The position numbers were made by a program, and so were the translations under genes. The notes beneath the pieces are model-generated. The model had not been told where the DNA came from, ran no database searches, and was given only the letters and a program-made list of their open reading frames with translations. From Notamacropus eugenii (lineage: Eukaryota; Chordata; Mammalia; Diprotodontia; Macropodidae), in the NCBI RefSeq assembly GCF_028372415.1, contig NC_092873.1, positions 352,546,660 to 352,610,659 of the forward strand: DNA of 64,000 bases, given 5' to 3'. How positions within the stretch are numbered: position 1 is the stretch's first letter; each line of letters begins with the position of its first letter. This document shows, in pieces, positions 21,673-32,279 of this stretch.

Positions 21673-22419
21673 AGGTATAATGAATTTGAGGAGCTTCAGA
21701 ACTCGGTCACTAACTCATCCATTGCCATCTGTGTTCTGCAACCCCTGATACCTAAATGGCACATTCTCCTGTCAGTGTTTCCCCTGATCATGACCACATT
21801 TCCTTCGTGAGTTGAGTACAGAAGTGCATTGGGAACAATAGAAAACTGAATGCTCTGGCTGTCTTCTCCTGGATATTAAAATCTAACAGCTTGCCAATTC
21901 AATCAATTTTGCCAATCTGGGTTCTATTCCCATTACCAGAAAACTCCTTTAGTGGAGTTGGTAAAGGCCTCTGGGGAGTCAACTTAGTTATTAAAGTTTG
22001 TGCACTAAAATCCATGCCTTTCCTCAGAGGAAGTGAATATTTTGCCTTCCAGTCTTTTTTTGCCTATTCTTTTTTATTTTGTATACAATTCTAACAACCT
22101 TGGTTATCTGGTATCCAGACTCATAGCATGTTAAATTTTTTTAAACTGGTGTTAACAATCATGTTAGCTATACCTTTTCAACTAGACCTTGACTAATGAC
22201 TCAAGGTTTAGGTTTGAGTTAAGGAAATAACCACGCATGCCAAACAGTTGACACAATTGCTTGTTGGCAGAAGATATTTGGTGGTAGCATGTTCACTTCA
22301 TCTCATAGCATACTTGACCTCCACATTTTCCAAAAAATGGGGTGTGGGAAGCAAGACATTGTGACAATCAGTGGCTGATGATGGAAGAATGGATAGACCT
22401 CTCTTGATTCATAGACACA
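21673..22419. other. Unique non-coding DNA
   Basis: No repeat or gene recognised over about 750 bp. Confidence 0.4.
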
Positions 22420-22588
22420 GGATCATAGATTTAGAGTTAGAAGATGTCTTGAAAAACCCCTCATTTTACAGATAAAGAAACTGAGGACTAGAAGGGTTAA
22501 GTGATTTGCCTAGGGTCACATGAATAGTAAGTGTCTGAGATATGATTTGAACTTAGGTCTTCCTGACTCTAAGTTCAACATTCCATCC
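22420..22588 (-). repeat. MIR type B SINE
   Basis: GGATCATAGATTTAGAGTTA, TACAGATAAAGAAACTGAGG, GAACTTAGGTCTTCCTGACT. Confidence 0.85.
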
Positions 22589-22601
22589 TGGGACCCTTGA
22601 T

Positions 22602-22860
22602 GTCAATAAATGTATTAACAAGAATTTATTGAGCTTCAGCTGTGTGCCAGGCACTGTACTAGGTCCTGTGGATGCAAAGATAAAAAAGCCCTTGTCTCAA
22701 AGAGTTCACGTTCTATTACAGGAGACATGTACTTGTATAAGCATAAGCAAATTATTTCTAAGATAAATACAAGGTCATTTGGAGACACAGGAACCAGGAA
22801 AGATTTCAAGGAGAAGATAGGGCTTGAACTGAATTTTAAAGAAAACTAGAAATCCAGTAT
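22602..22860 (-). repeat. L2 LINE 3' end
   Basis: AGAATTTATTGAGCTTCAGC, GTGCCAGGCACTGTACTAGG, TCAAAGAGTTCACGTTCTAT, AGGAACCAGGAAAGATTTC. Confidence 0.8.
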
Positions 22861-22899
22861 TACAGCTAACCATTTTGGAAAGATGACAGCAAAGGGAGC

Positions 22900-23705
22900 T
22901 CAAGGACAGACTCCAGATTACAGGAATGGAGGAGCTTTGGAAATTTCACACTATTTCAAGAAGTATGAATAATTTGATGAAGTATCTCATTCTATTCTTC
23001 TGGAATAGATGGGGAGACATGGACCAGGTGAGAATAAGATTAGATGTATTTAGATTGAGTTGGACCGTTCAGTGTGGGGTCTCCAGTAGGGTACTTCAGG
23101 GATCTGAGCCTGGTCCTGTTCTATTTGACATTTATTATCACTGATTTGGATAAGAGAGTAGATGACATCCTCATTATATCTGCACATGTCAAACACTTAA
23201 AGAATTGGCTAATGACAGCTAACATACTGGATGCTTGAGTCAGGATTCAACAGGATCACCCCAGGCAGGAACATTGGGCTGATCCTAATGAAATGAAAGT
23301 CAATAGGAATCAATGTAAAATTTCATACTTGAGTTCAAAAATCAATTTCCCAAGAGAAGGATGGGAAGGGAAAGGGAACGAACAATTTTTTTAGCACCTA
23401 CAATGTGACAAGCACTTTGTGAATATGATCTCATTTGATCCTCACAACAACCCTGGGAAGGAGGTGCTATTATTATCCTCCTAAAGCAATTGAGGAAACT
23501 GAGGCAGACAGAAGATAAATGAATTGCTCAGGGTCATATAGCCAGGAAGCTTCCAAGGCCAGATTTGAATGCAGATCTTTTTAACTCTAGGGCTAGTGCT
23601 TTATCTGCTGATCCTCCTAGATCCTCCTTAATGGTTAAACAGCAATAAACCTGAGAAAAAACTGGATTATTTAGTGTCCTTCAAGTTCAATATGAACCAA
23701 TCAAA
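22900..23705 (+). repeat. CR1/L3-like LINE, reverse-transcriptase fragment, split by a SINE
   Basis: About 23075-23150 translates to SSRVLQGSEPGPVLFDIYYH, a decayed form of the non-LTR reverse-transcriptase motif GVPQGSVLGPLLFxIYIND. It continues to about 23372 (AATGTAAAATTTCATACTTG) and resumes at 23635-23705 with TTAGTGTCCTTCAAGTTCAA, both matching the CR1/L3 pattern I remember from marsupials. The reading frame has several stops. Confidence 0.65.
23378..23625 (-). repeat. MIR type A SINE, inserted in the CR1
   Basis: TTTAGCACCTACAATGTGAC, GATCCTCACAACAACCCTGG, GAGGAAACTGAGGCAGACAG, GGCTAGTGCTTTATCTGC. Confidence 0.88.
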
Positions 23706-23712
23706 AATGCTA

Positions 23713-23815
23713 GTATCATAGAATCAGAGATTTAGAGCTGGAAGGGAACTTAGAGCCTGAACTTCTTATTTTACAGATGAGGAAACTGAGACCAGGAAGA
23801 AGTGACACTTGTATG
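23713..23815 (-). repeat. MIR type B SINE, truncated
   Basis: AGAGATTTAGAGCTGGAAGG then TTTTACAGATGAGGAAACTG. Confidence 0.8.
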
Positions 23816-24023
23816 GTCTTAAACTATGGGAAATAATTATATTTAAAATATTAAAGTCACCTATCAAAAGCTAAACTGGAATGAAAAGTAGACTCCAAAG
23901 TGGTAGATGTGATAGGAAGCAAGTTGCTAACTCATTTTCAGTTACCACTAAAAGAAATAAATTCCTTTCTTGATCTCCCTCTCTCCTCCAACTACTAGCA
24001 CCTTTCCTCTCATAATTACCTCG

Positions 24024-24065
24024 TATTATATATATATATATGTATATATATCTATATATATATTT
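24024..24065. repeat. TA microsatellite
   Basis: About 40 bp of TATATA with a few C or G changes. Confidence 0.9.
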
Positions 24066-24074
24066 GTTCAGCAC

Positions 24075-24222
24075 AGGCTTATTTATCTATATGTTGTCTC
24101 CTCTGACAATATAAGCTCCTTGAGAGCAGGAAGATCTTTATTTTTGCCTTTGTATCTTCAACATTTATCACAGTGCCTGGCACATAGTAGTCACTTCGTA
24201 AATTCTCATTGATTGACTGCTC
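24075..24222 (+). repeat. L2 LINE 3' end
   Basis: ACAATATAAGCTCCTTGAGA, CACAGTGCCTGGCACATAGT, CTCATTGATTGACTG. Confidence 0.88.
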
Positions 24223-24431
24223 CCAAAGATTACATTTATCCTGTCTGTCCCCAGCTGCTTCTTAGTAGTCTTACGATCACAGATCTCAGAGCTGAAGACT
24301 TTTCACCCCTCTTTTTTCCTTTGGGGGTCTTTCCCTATTCCTATCCATAAGGTTTGGTTTGTTCTTCTTCCTTCAGTGCATCATGTTCTACAATGACAGT
24401 ATAGGGACTAATTTAGGAACACCATCCTGGA

Positions 24432-24702
24432 GGATTACTAGCTTCCTTTAAGTCCCAATTACAACCTCATCTTCTATAGGAAGCCTTTCACAACCCTTCT
24501 TAATTCTAGTGCCTTCCCTCTGTTCGTTATTTCTTATTTATCTGGTAGACAGCTTGTTCTTAAATACTTGTATGCTTGTTGTCATCCCCATTAGATCTTC
24601 CTTCAGGACAGGGACTGTCCTTTGCCTTTCTTTGTATCCTCAGCTCCTAGCACAGTGCCTGACACATAGCAGACATTTAAATGTTTCTTGACTGATTGAT
24701 TG
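24432..24702 (+). repeat. L2 LINE 3' end
   Basis: CTTCTATAGGAAGCCTTTCA, AATTCTAGTGCCTTCCCTCT, CTAGCACAGTGCCTGACACA, end TTGACTGATTGATTG. About 24223-24431 is unassigned apart from a type B trace near 24270. Confidence 0.92.
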
Positions 24703-24944
24703 GGTTCTGTTTACAATTATTGCCTACAGGAAGGCTCAGAGTATCTCAAGTGGCTCATTCCTTTCCAAATTCCAATTTTTGATTACCTCACCCACCTACT
24801 CTGCTCCTATGCATTAGCTTCTGAACACCAGTAAAGGATGTCACCCAACAATGCTGATTCAATCCATTACAAATTAATTATATAATCTCAGCAGGCCCTC
24901 TTTGCTACACAGCAATCATTTTACTCTTCTTAGATTGACTAGAC

Positions 24945-25129
24945 CAGGGGTAAAGAACCTGCAGCCTCGAGACCACATGTGGTCCTCTAGGTCCTCGGGT
25001 GTGGCCTTTGACTGAATCCAAACTTCACAGAACAAATATCCTTAATAAAAGGATTTGTTCTGTAAAACTTGGACTCAGTCAAAAGGCTGCATCACACGTG
25101 GCCTCAAGGCTACAGGTTCCCCACCTCTG
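24945..25129. mobile_element. hAT-like MITE (185-bp palindrome)
   Basis: The left end CAGGGGTAAAGAACCTGCAG is the inverse of the right end CTACAGGTTCCCCACCTCTG; the match continues inward (CCTCGAGACCACATGTGG against CACACGTGGCCTCAAGG) and again around the centre (CAAATATCCTTAATAAAAGG). CAGGGGT...GAACCTG ends are typical of hAT elements. I see no clear 8-bp duplication and no transposase. Confidence 0.75.
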
Positions 25130-25149
25130 CCTTGTTCTAAGGTGTCTCT

Positions 25150-25494
25150 TTTCTAAACCTCTCTTCAAGATGCCTATATCACCCCTTCCTTCTCATACTT
25201 CACTGAAAAATAGAAGGCCATGCACCTGGGTGGAACTCCCTTTTCTTTCCAACCCTACACTTCAGTGAACCTTTTTCCCCAGTCTATACTTTAATTAACC
25301 ACAACATTAACCCTCTCTTTCTTTTCCCATATTTCCCTAATTTTTAATCCATTTTTTATCCGTTAGCTTCTTCCTTAATACTTACAAACATGCCTAGTTA
25401 TCCTCCATCCTTTAAAAAATAGTGTAACAATCTTAATGTCTACTCAAGCTGTTTTGTGTACACACATGTGTACGTACATACATACATATATACA

Positions 25495-25525
<31 letters not shown>

Positions 25526-25860
25526 TCTCTCTCTCTGTTTCTGTCTTTCTCTGTGTATGTTTCTATCTTTTTCTGTTTCTCTGTCTCTCTCTCCCTCCAC
25601 AGTCTGGCTTCTGACCTAATCATTCAACTGAAACCGCGCTCTCCAGGGTTACCAATAATCTTATAGTTGTCAAATCTGATGGCTTTTGTTCTCCTTATGA
25701 TCTCCCTATAGAATCTGACATTGTTGACTACACTTTTCCCCTGGATTCTCTCTCTACCTTGGATTTTCCTACCCCAGCTCCCTCCTGGTTCTTCTTGTAT
25801 CTTTCTGACAACTCCTTAGTCTCCTTTGCTCAGCTGCTTCAGATTTGAAACTGGAATGAA
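25150..25860 (+). repeat. L2 LINE ORF fragment, split by a microsatellite
   Basis: L2 coding-region landmarks: AAACCTCTCTTCAAGATGCC, ACTTACAAACATGCCTAGTT; after the microsatellite AGTCTGGCTTCTGACCTAAT, GGTTACCAATAATCTTATAG and GACATTGTTGACTACAC, then CCTGGTTCTTCTTGTATC. This is the start of the reverse-transcriptase domain, decayed. Confidence 0.8.
25462..25600. repeat. CATA then CT microsatellite
   Basis: (CATA)n at 25474-25523, then CT-rich simple sequence to 25600, expanded inside the L2. Confidence 0.93.
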
Positions 25861-26416
25861 GTGAAATGAGATATTAATAGGTCATTCGATAATGGACAAA
25901 AAGAGGTTGACTTAGCCATGACAGAGACAGGATACTCAAGAAGGATACAGCATTTAGCTGGGGCAGCATCCCATCTTTCCCTTCTCTGTATAAACACAAG
26001 TGTGGTTACTGTTAAGTTTGAAGGGCCCCTGACTCCATGTAGTTGATCCTTTTTTTATGCCTTTGGCAACCAGGAAACTGAGTCAAAGGTGCCATACATA
26101 ATCTTCTTAGTCAATAAAATCTCCAGGACCTTTAAAAGAAAAACTAGCCTGACCTACATAGCACGGGGTCTTGGGAAAAGCTAGTTCAGCCTTCATCGAC
26201 TGGGGATTACAGTAGAAATATCACTCATATCATACTCCCTCTATGCCTAAGTATATTTATTTTTTCTCCTGCCCCTCTATGCACATATTGTTTTCTCCCA
26301 ATAAAATATGTAGCAGGAGTCATCTCTCTTCCCATAGCCATAGAGTGTGCTCAGTAGCCGTTCCTAGATCTGGGCAAACCAAGTGGAAGCTTTGGGGACT
26401 GGCTTCCAGCTATGTA
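25861..26416. other. Unclassified DNA
   Basis: No family recognised. AATAAA-type signals occur near 26115 and 26300 (CTCCCAATAAAATATG), so an old LTR or LINE end is possible but unsupported. Confidence 0.3.
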
Positions 26417-26483
26417 TGACTCACTGCTAGTGAGAAAGAGTCCCTTAACTGGTTGCTGAGTCAGAGGAGGAGATGATGACTCA
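26417..26483. promoter_or_regulatory. Cluster of three AP-1/NF-E2-type sites
   Basis: TGACTCA at 26417-26423, TGAGTCA at 26457-26463 and TGACTCA at 26477-26483. The second extends to TGCTGAGTCA and the third to ATGACTCAG, the NF-E2/small-Maf form. The surrounding 26380-26700 is unique. Enhancer function is inferred from site clustering only. Confidence 0.45.
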
Positions 26484-27205
26484 GTGGATGTGCAGAAGGG
26501 ATCCATTTCCCCTCAGCCCTGTTTTCCTTTCTGGAAGAGCTGCAATCAGAGGGTTTGATAGGGGAGGGGACAATTGGCTCCATTTTCTCACTTTGATTTC
26601 CATGGAAATGGGAACACATGCTAGCAGAAGCACATAGCCTGTCTCAGTAAGCCTGAAACTGAGTTTGGGCTTCTTTTATGTTTCCTTTCCTGAGTAGTTG
26701 GCTGACTGTCACCATCCCACACACCAAAGAAGCTTTTCCAAACTTTTTCAACCCCCTTCAAACCTCTCCTGGCTTTCCCTCTGTCAATCCTTTCACCTAA
26801 GAACCTTGACTCATATTTTATTGAAAAAATTTGAGGCCATTCACCAAAACTTCCTCTCCTCCCCTCCTCTTCATCTCATTTCACTCTAATACTTTCTGAT
26901 ACTATCTCTTCCTTCACCCCATCTTATAAGAAAGGGTAACTTTTCTCGTTGTCAGGGTGAACCCCTCTAGATGCACATGTGATCAAATCCCATCCCATCT
27001 TCTTCAACAGATTGCCCCCTCCATTTTCCCCACTTTCTCACTCATCTTCAATCTCGCTGTCTATTGGCTGTTTCTGTACCACCTACAAATTCACCCATGC
27101 CTGTCTCATCTTAAAAAAATATCCTTACTTGATCTGTCTAATCCTGCCAGTTATTGTCCTATATTGTTCTTTATTTCTCTTCCCTTTCATGGCTAAATTC
27201 CTTTC

Positions 27206-27382
27206 CTTTCCTTTCTTTTCTTTTTTTTTTTTTTTTGGAGGGGGGAGGCAAGGCAATCAGGGTTAAGTGACTTGCCCAAAGTCATGCAGCTAGTACATAC
27301 CAAGTATCTAAGACCAATTTGAACTCAGGTTCTCCTGACTCCCAGGCAAGTACTCTATTCACTGCACCATCTATCTGCCCCT
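27206..27382 (-). repeat. Short head SINE with poly(A), inserted in L2
   Basis: A long T-run, then GGGTTAAGTGACTTGCCCAA and CACTGCACCATCTATCTGCC. Head plus poly(A), flanked by CATGGCTAAATTCCTTTC (27188-27205) and CAGGGCTAAATTCTTTCA (27383-27400), which differ at two or three positions. Confidence 0.88.
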
Positions 27383-27454
27383 CAGGGCTAAATTCTTTCA
27401 GAAGGCTATCTACAATAGTGTCTCCACTTTCCTTTTCACTCTTCTCTCAGCTCT

Positions 27455-27702
27455 GATTACCACACTTTAAGTGAGTACCTGAAAAGGTCTTAGCCTAAAA
27501 GGCCAAAGTCTCCCATTGCATCCTGTCTCCAGTCATCCTGATGAATATCTGGTCACTGGATCCAAACGGCTCAGGAGGAGAAAGTGAGGCTGGTGACCTG
27601 TACAGCCCTCCCTCACTCAAAACAAAGTCAAGTGCAAGTCAGGTCATCATTTCTCTGATGTCACGGTCCTCTTAGAAAATGAAGGATGAACACAACAACA
27701 AC
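27455..27702 (+). repeat. Module C element with its own 5' extension
   Basis: Starts GATTACCACACTTTAAGTGA, passes AAAAGGCCAAAGTCTCCCAT, GATGAATATCTGGTCACTGG, CTCACTCAAAACAAAGTC and ends GAAGGATGAACACAACAAC. It is flanked by a perfect 11-bp duplication CTCTCAGCTCT (27444-27454, 27703-27713). It has no tRNA-like head and no obvious B box, so it is either a 5'-truncated LINE end or a distinct SINE. Confidence 0.8.
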
Positions 27703-28470
27703 CTCTCAGCTCTACAAAGTCTGGCTTCTGACCTCATCATTCAACTGAAACTGCTCTCTCCAAAGCTACCAATGACCTCTTAACTACCAGATTGAATGAA
27801 CTTTTCTCAATTCTCATCCTTCTTGACCTCTCTGCAGCCTTGGATACTGTTCACTACCCTCCTCTCCTTGATGACCTCTTCTCTCTAGGTTGTCTTAATA
27901 CTGTTCTCTCTTGGTTCTCTTTCTACATGTCTGACCTCTCCTCCTCAGTCTCCTTTGCTTGATCTTCGTTCAGGTTAAACCTGTTAACCACGGGTATCCC
28001 CCAGTGCTCTATCCATGGACTGTTACTCTTCTCCCTCCCTACTATTTCAGTTGGTTATCTCATTAACTCCTATGGATAAAATTGTTATCTCTATGCCAAT
28101 GGTGCTCATATCTATTTATCTAGCTGTAACCTCTCTCCTGACTTTCAATCTTTATCTCTAATTACATATTGCATATCTCAAACTGGATGTCTCACAGACA
28201 TCTTAAACTCAACATGTCCAAAAGAGTATTAATTATTTTCTCCCTCAAACCCTCCCTGTTTCCTAACTTCCTCTTACTGTGGAAGGCACCACCATCCTCC
28301 TAGCAACCTACATTTGAAACCCAGGTTTCATCACTTTCTCTCACCCTGCACTTCCCACATCCAGTCTGTTGCCAAGTACTACAATTTCTACCTTCACAAT
28401 ATCTCTTGGATAAATCTCTCTGCTCATACAGACACCACCCTGATGCAGACTCTTATCACTTCTCATCTGG

Positions 28471-28721
28471 TGGTACAATGGATAGAGTGCTAGACCTGAA
28501 GTCAGGTAGACCTAAATCCTTCTTCATACATTTGCTAGCTGAGTGACCATGGGCAAGTCATTTAATCTTTGTTTGACTCAGTTTCCCCATGTGTAAAATA
28601 GGGATAACAATAGCACCTATCCAGGGTTGTTGTGAGGATCAACTGAGATAATAATTGTAAGATACTTAACATAGTTCCTGGCACATAGTAAGTACTATAT
28701 AAAAGGTTAGCTATTATTAAG
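28471..28721 (+). repeat. MIR type A SINE, inserted in L2
   Basis: TGGTACAATGGATAGAGTGC head, GTTTCCCCATGTGTAAAATA core, GGGTTGTTGTGAGGATCAAC and GGCACATAGTAAGTACTATA tail, ending CTATTATTAA. Confidence 0.93.
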
Positions 28722-29395
28722 TACTGTAATAGCCTGCTGGTTGGTTTCCTTGTCCTAAGTCTTTCTCTTCTCCAGTCTATTCTCTATTTACCTGTCAAAT
28801 CGATCATATGAACATGTCACTTCCCTAATCCAAAACATCCAGGATCTCCCAGGGTCATTCTAGGGCCTCCAGGATAAAATATAAAGTCCTCTATTTTGGC
28901 TTTCAAAGACCTTCAGAACATGGACTCTTTCTACCTTTTTAGATTTCTCATACCTTATACCACTCCTCAGTCTACCACATATCTACAATCCGCTAACTCT
29001 GGTCTCTTCTTGTTGTTCTTACAGAACACTCCATTTCCATTCAGATTCTGGGTATTTTTATTGACTGTTCTTCATGCTCAGAACTATTTCCTTCATTATC
29101 TCTGCCTGTTGGATTCCCTGGCTTCCTTCAAGTCTCAGCTGAAATCTCACCTTCTACATGAAGCCTTTCGCTATTTCCCTTAATGATAATGCTTTCTTCT
29201 CTCTGTGGATTACCGTCAATTTCCTCTGGATATATCTTATCTGAACATAGTTCTATGCATATTGCTTTTCCATTAGAGTGTAAGCTCTTTGAGAGCAGGG
29301 GCTGGCGTCTTGTTGTTGTTCTATTGGCCAATCTTTGTATCCCCAGCACTTAGATCAGTGCTTGGCACATAGTTGGTGCTTGCTAAATGACTGTC

Positions 29396-30049
29396 AGCTT
29401 AGTTGAGAAACAATCTCAAGATGGAAAAAAAATCCAGGTGGTGGGGTTGAGTTGAAAAGATCCAGAGGTTTGTGAGTGATGTAGCAGCAGTGTCCACTCG
29501 AGTTGGTTGAAGCAGTGGTGGGTGTAGGAGGAAATGACCATAAGAAACTGAACACAAAGTTTAGAGTTGGTTCTGGTTTAGAGAAGAGAGTGCAGAGCTG
29601 AGGTAAAATATAAAAAGCCTAATTGGCAGTCGAACAAACTATTCTACGTTCTAATGAAATTTTATCATTCTTCCAGTAGATTTTACTGATAGGTAGGTTA
29701 AGTTACTGAATCCTGTTCTGCTAATGCATACTAGTGAATCCTTTATGTTTAGCCTTTCTTACGTGTGTAGGATTAAATTACCTATTTCTTACCCAAATCA
29801 AATGAAATACTTGTAAAGTGCTTAGCACAGTGATATATAAATGCTAGTTATTATAATTATCCAACTTTTCTTATGGGTATGCCTTTTTATTCCCTCATTT
29901 TGGGGAGAGCCAAAATGTGATCTATAAGCAAAATACTTTACTGGAGGTAGGGGATTTGAAGGGATTTGAGGAACCAAAGCATATAATAAAGGGGAGCTTA
30001 ATTCTCCTAATTTGAGTCAAGTTCCTATAGGACTCAAAGGGAGATGGTA
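29396..30049. other. Mostly unique DNA with a MIR tail
   Basis: 29785-29865 is a type A tail (TACTTGTAAAGTGCTTAGCA). The rest is unassigned. Confidence 0.4.
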
Positions 30050-30560
30050 GAGCCCACTCTTCCTTTTATAGGGAAGAGGTAGCACCTAGGCTGACTCCAT
30101 CTGAAGCCAGAAATTGAAACTAGAGAGAGGTTCTGTAACCATGTGCTCAGCAGAGCCATAGGTCATAGCACTCAAAAGAGCATCAGAGAACCATCTGGCA
30201 GAGACCATAAGGAACATGAGATTAGCCAAAAGTATGTCCAGTAAAAAGTCTAGTGACATCAACAGAAGTTATTGGCAGGCCTAGGGAACCAAAGATATGA
30301 GTTGCCTCTCCATGTGTCCCTTAGCCATGAGTTTTCTTTCCATATGTGCTCTCCATGTGTATTCCTTACATATATTTATTCTTAACCACTGGTGGTGTTT
30401 GTATCTGTGAGATAATTTGTCTTAGTTTTATGAAGGAAATTACTATTGCTACTTTTCCTAATTTGCTATTTCATTAAATGTCTTTACCTTGAACTGAAAT
30501 GTGTTCTTTGGCTGATTAGTAAAAGGAAACACATTAATGGGGGCTCAAGGACTATGTTTG
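30050..30560 (+). other. Unclassified; weak LTR-like character
   Basis: The end (ATTTCATTAAATGTCTTTAC, then GTGTTCTTTGGCTGATTAG) has the look of an old retroviral LTR, but clear termini, a target duplication and a family match are lacking. Confidence 0.2.
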
Positions 30561-30897
30561 TTGCTTTTTTAGTGAATGTAGACACGTAGAGTATCTTGAA
30601 CTTGCAGTCCTTTTTTTTTTTTTTTGCAAGGTTACACATATAATGGGAGGAGGAATGTCCCCAGGTCCTTCAGTAATAACAACAACAACAATTATGATTG
30701 TCATCTCTCTCCCCAAAGCAATCTCTTGTACCTTCAGCCCTAGCACTTTGGTAGTAGACCGAGCTTCCTGGATTCTGTATCTTGCCATATCAAAAAACAT
30801 ATGAGGAAAAATGGGGCTAGAAACAGACATAAAGGAGAAGGAACTATGTTTCACTAGTTTGTTAATATATCGTCAGGGTGCTCCTGAACTAACCTAG
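30561..30897. other. Unique DNA with a T-run
   Basis: A 17-base T-run (30610-30626) lies between CTTGCAG and GCAAGG, possibly a retrotransposition trace. Nothing else recognised. Confidence 0.3.
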
Positions 30898-31303
30898 AGC
30901 AAACAAATGAGGGTGGGGGTATAAGGAGAAGAGAAGATGAAAGGAGAGAAGAGAGGAGATGGGATAGAAAGAAAAGGAATGGGAAGGGAGGAGAAGAGAA
31001 AGGAGGAGACAGAACAGGAGAGGAGAGGATGAGAAAGGAGGAGAGGGGAAGGGAGGGAAAGGATGGGAGGAAAGGAGAGGAAAGTGGAGAAAAAGGCAGG
31101 GCAGAGTAGGAGAGAAGAGGGGAGGGAGAGAAGAAAGAAGAGGAAACTGAAGGAGTAAGAGGAGGAGAGGAAGACGATAGAAAAAGGAAGAAAAGATAGA
31201 ATCAGACAAGAGAGGAGAGGAATAAAATAGAGGAGGGAGAAGAACAAGGAAGAGGGGAGGGAGAGGGGAAAGTGAGACAGACAGATGACAGAGACCCAGA
31301 GAC
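30898..31303. repeat. Polypurine (GA-rich) tract, about 400 bp
   Basis: The plus strand is almost entirely A and G in irregular GGAGA, GGAAA and GAGAAG units, ending in GACAGA repeats. It produces long S/L/P-rich open frames on minus that are not genes. Confidence 0.93.
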
Positions 31304-32174
31304 AGACAGAGAAACTGACAGCCTGTCAGTAGAGATGGAGGGGTTGGGGCCTGTGCCACGTCTGTCCCTGCCACACAGAGAGCTTCATGAAACCCAAGGC
31401 CAGGCCTATAAATCAGTCCATAATTAGGTGCAAAGAGAAAGCTTTAACATCCTCATCAAATTGATTAATACATCTCCCAGCTCAGGACAGATGCAGGCAG
31501 GCAGTGCTTAGAACAGCTGCAGGCCTTCCTGACTGGGCAGGGATGGAAAGGGAGAAAAGGGATAGCTCTCACTGGACAGAGACAGCCAGAAAAGCACTGC
31601 CCTCATTTCATTCTTGAAAGTGAAATGAATTATTTGACAGGTCTCAAGGGCATGCTTACTCCTAACTTATCTTCTGGTGGTCAGTGTCCTACAGGGATCA
31701 TGGCCACAGGTAAGGTCTCCCAGGTGTCTGAGGCTGGAGGTCATGGAGATGGAGTTAAGGAATCTGGTCCTACTTTTAGCTCAATTACCCAGGACAGATT
31801 CCCAGAAATTCTTTCTCTTGAGGACAGAGTCACAGCTCTGCTTGGAAAGGAATCTCTTGGTATCTTAGAGATGCTGAGAAGCTGAGCAGTATGAAAGAAG
31901 ACCATCATAGCATACCAGCTTTGGCACCATTATACTTCCTGTACCCTTCAACAGCATGGGATAAACTCACCAAAGTCAGCCAGGAACATTCTTTAGAATG
32001 TCAGGCCAGGATACAGGAATACTTGCTATATAATATCCTCAGTTTTCTATGTCTCTCTCACTTCTTTTCACATGATCTCTACTCTGGAGAAAGGCAAATA
32101 TGGAGGTTCTTTCCTAGGCCCTCAGTAACTCTTGGGGAGTTTTCTCATGTCCCTGCATATCTAGTCTTCCCTAA
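31304..32174. other. Unique non-coding DNA, candidate conserved block at its start
   Basis: 31380-31540 contains TCCATAATTAGGTGC, AATTGATTAATAC and ACAGCTGC, a mix of homeodomain-type and E-box motifs. The rest has no recognised repeat. Confidence 0.35.
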
Positions 32175-32275
32175 TAATGATTAACAATAATAATACCTTA
32201 TATGCATATAACATATTAGTTTTTAAAGTTCTTTGATACTCATTCTATTTGACTTTCACATAATTGTTGTGAGTT
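32175..32275 (-). repeat. MIR type A SINE tail remnant
   Basis: AATAATAATACCTTATATGC, GACTTTCACATAATTGTTG. Confidence 0.55.
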
Positions 32276-32279
32276 GATA

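Larger units (their letters stand above)
26730..29395 (+). repeat. Long L2 LINE copy (ORF2 to 3' end) with three nested SINEs
   Basis: The ORF upstream part (TTTTATTGAAAAAATTTGAG, CCATCTTCTTCAACAGATTG) is followed by the reverse-transcriptase segment, where 27811-27885 reads ILLDLSAALDTVHYPPLLDD, and then the C-terminal region and 3' UTR to GGCACATAGTTGGTGCTTGC. It is interrupted at 27206-27382, 27455-27702 and 28471-28721. Without insertions it is about 2 kb, the longest L2 here, and has many stops. Confidence 0.92.

Noticed and set aside
25474-25523. Regular short repeats that might suggest a CRISPR array
   Set aside because: A 4-base microsatellite with no spacers, in a vertebrate genome.
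25861-26416. Old LTR suggested by two AATAAA-type signals
   Set aside because: No termini, target duplication or family match could be found.
30889-31374. 161-codon minus-strand S/L/P-rich frame
   Set aside because: Complement of the polypurine tract; low complexity and no conserved motif.
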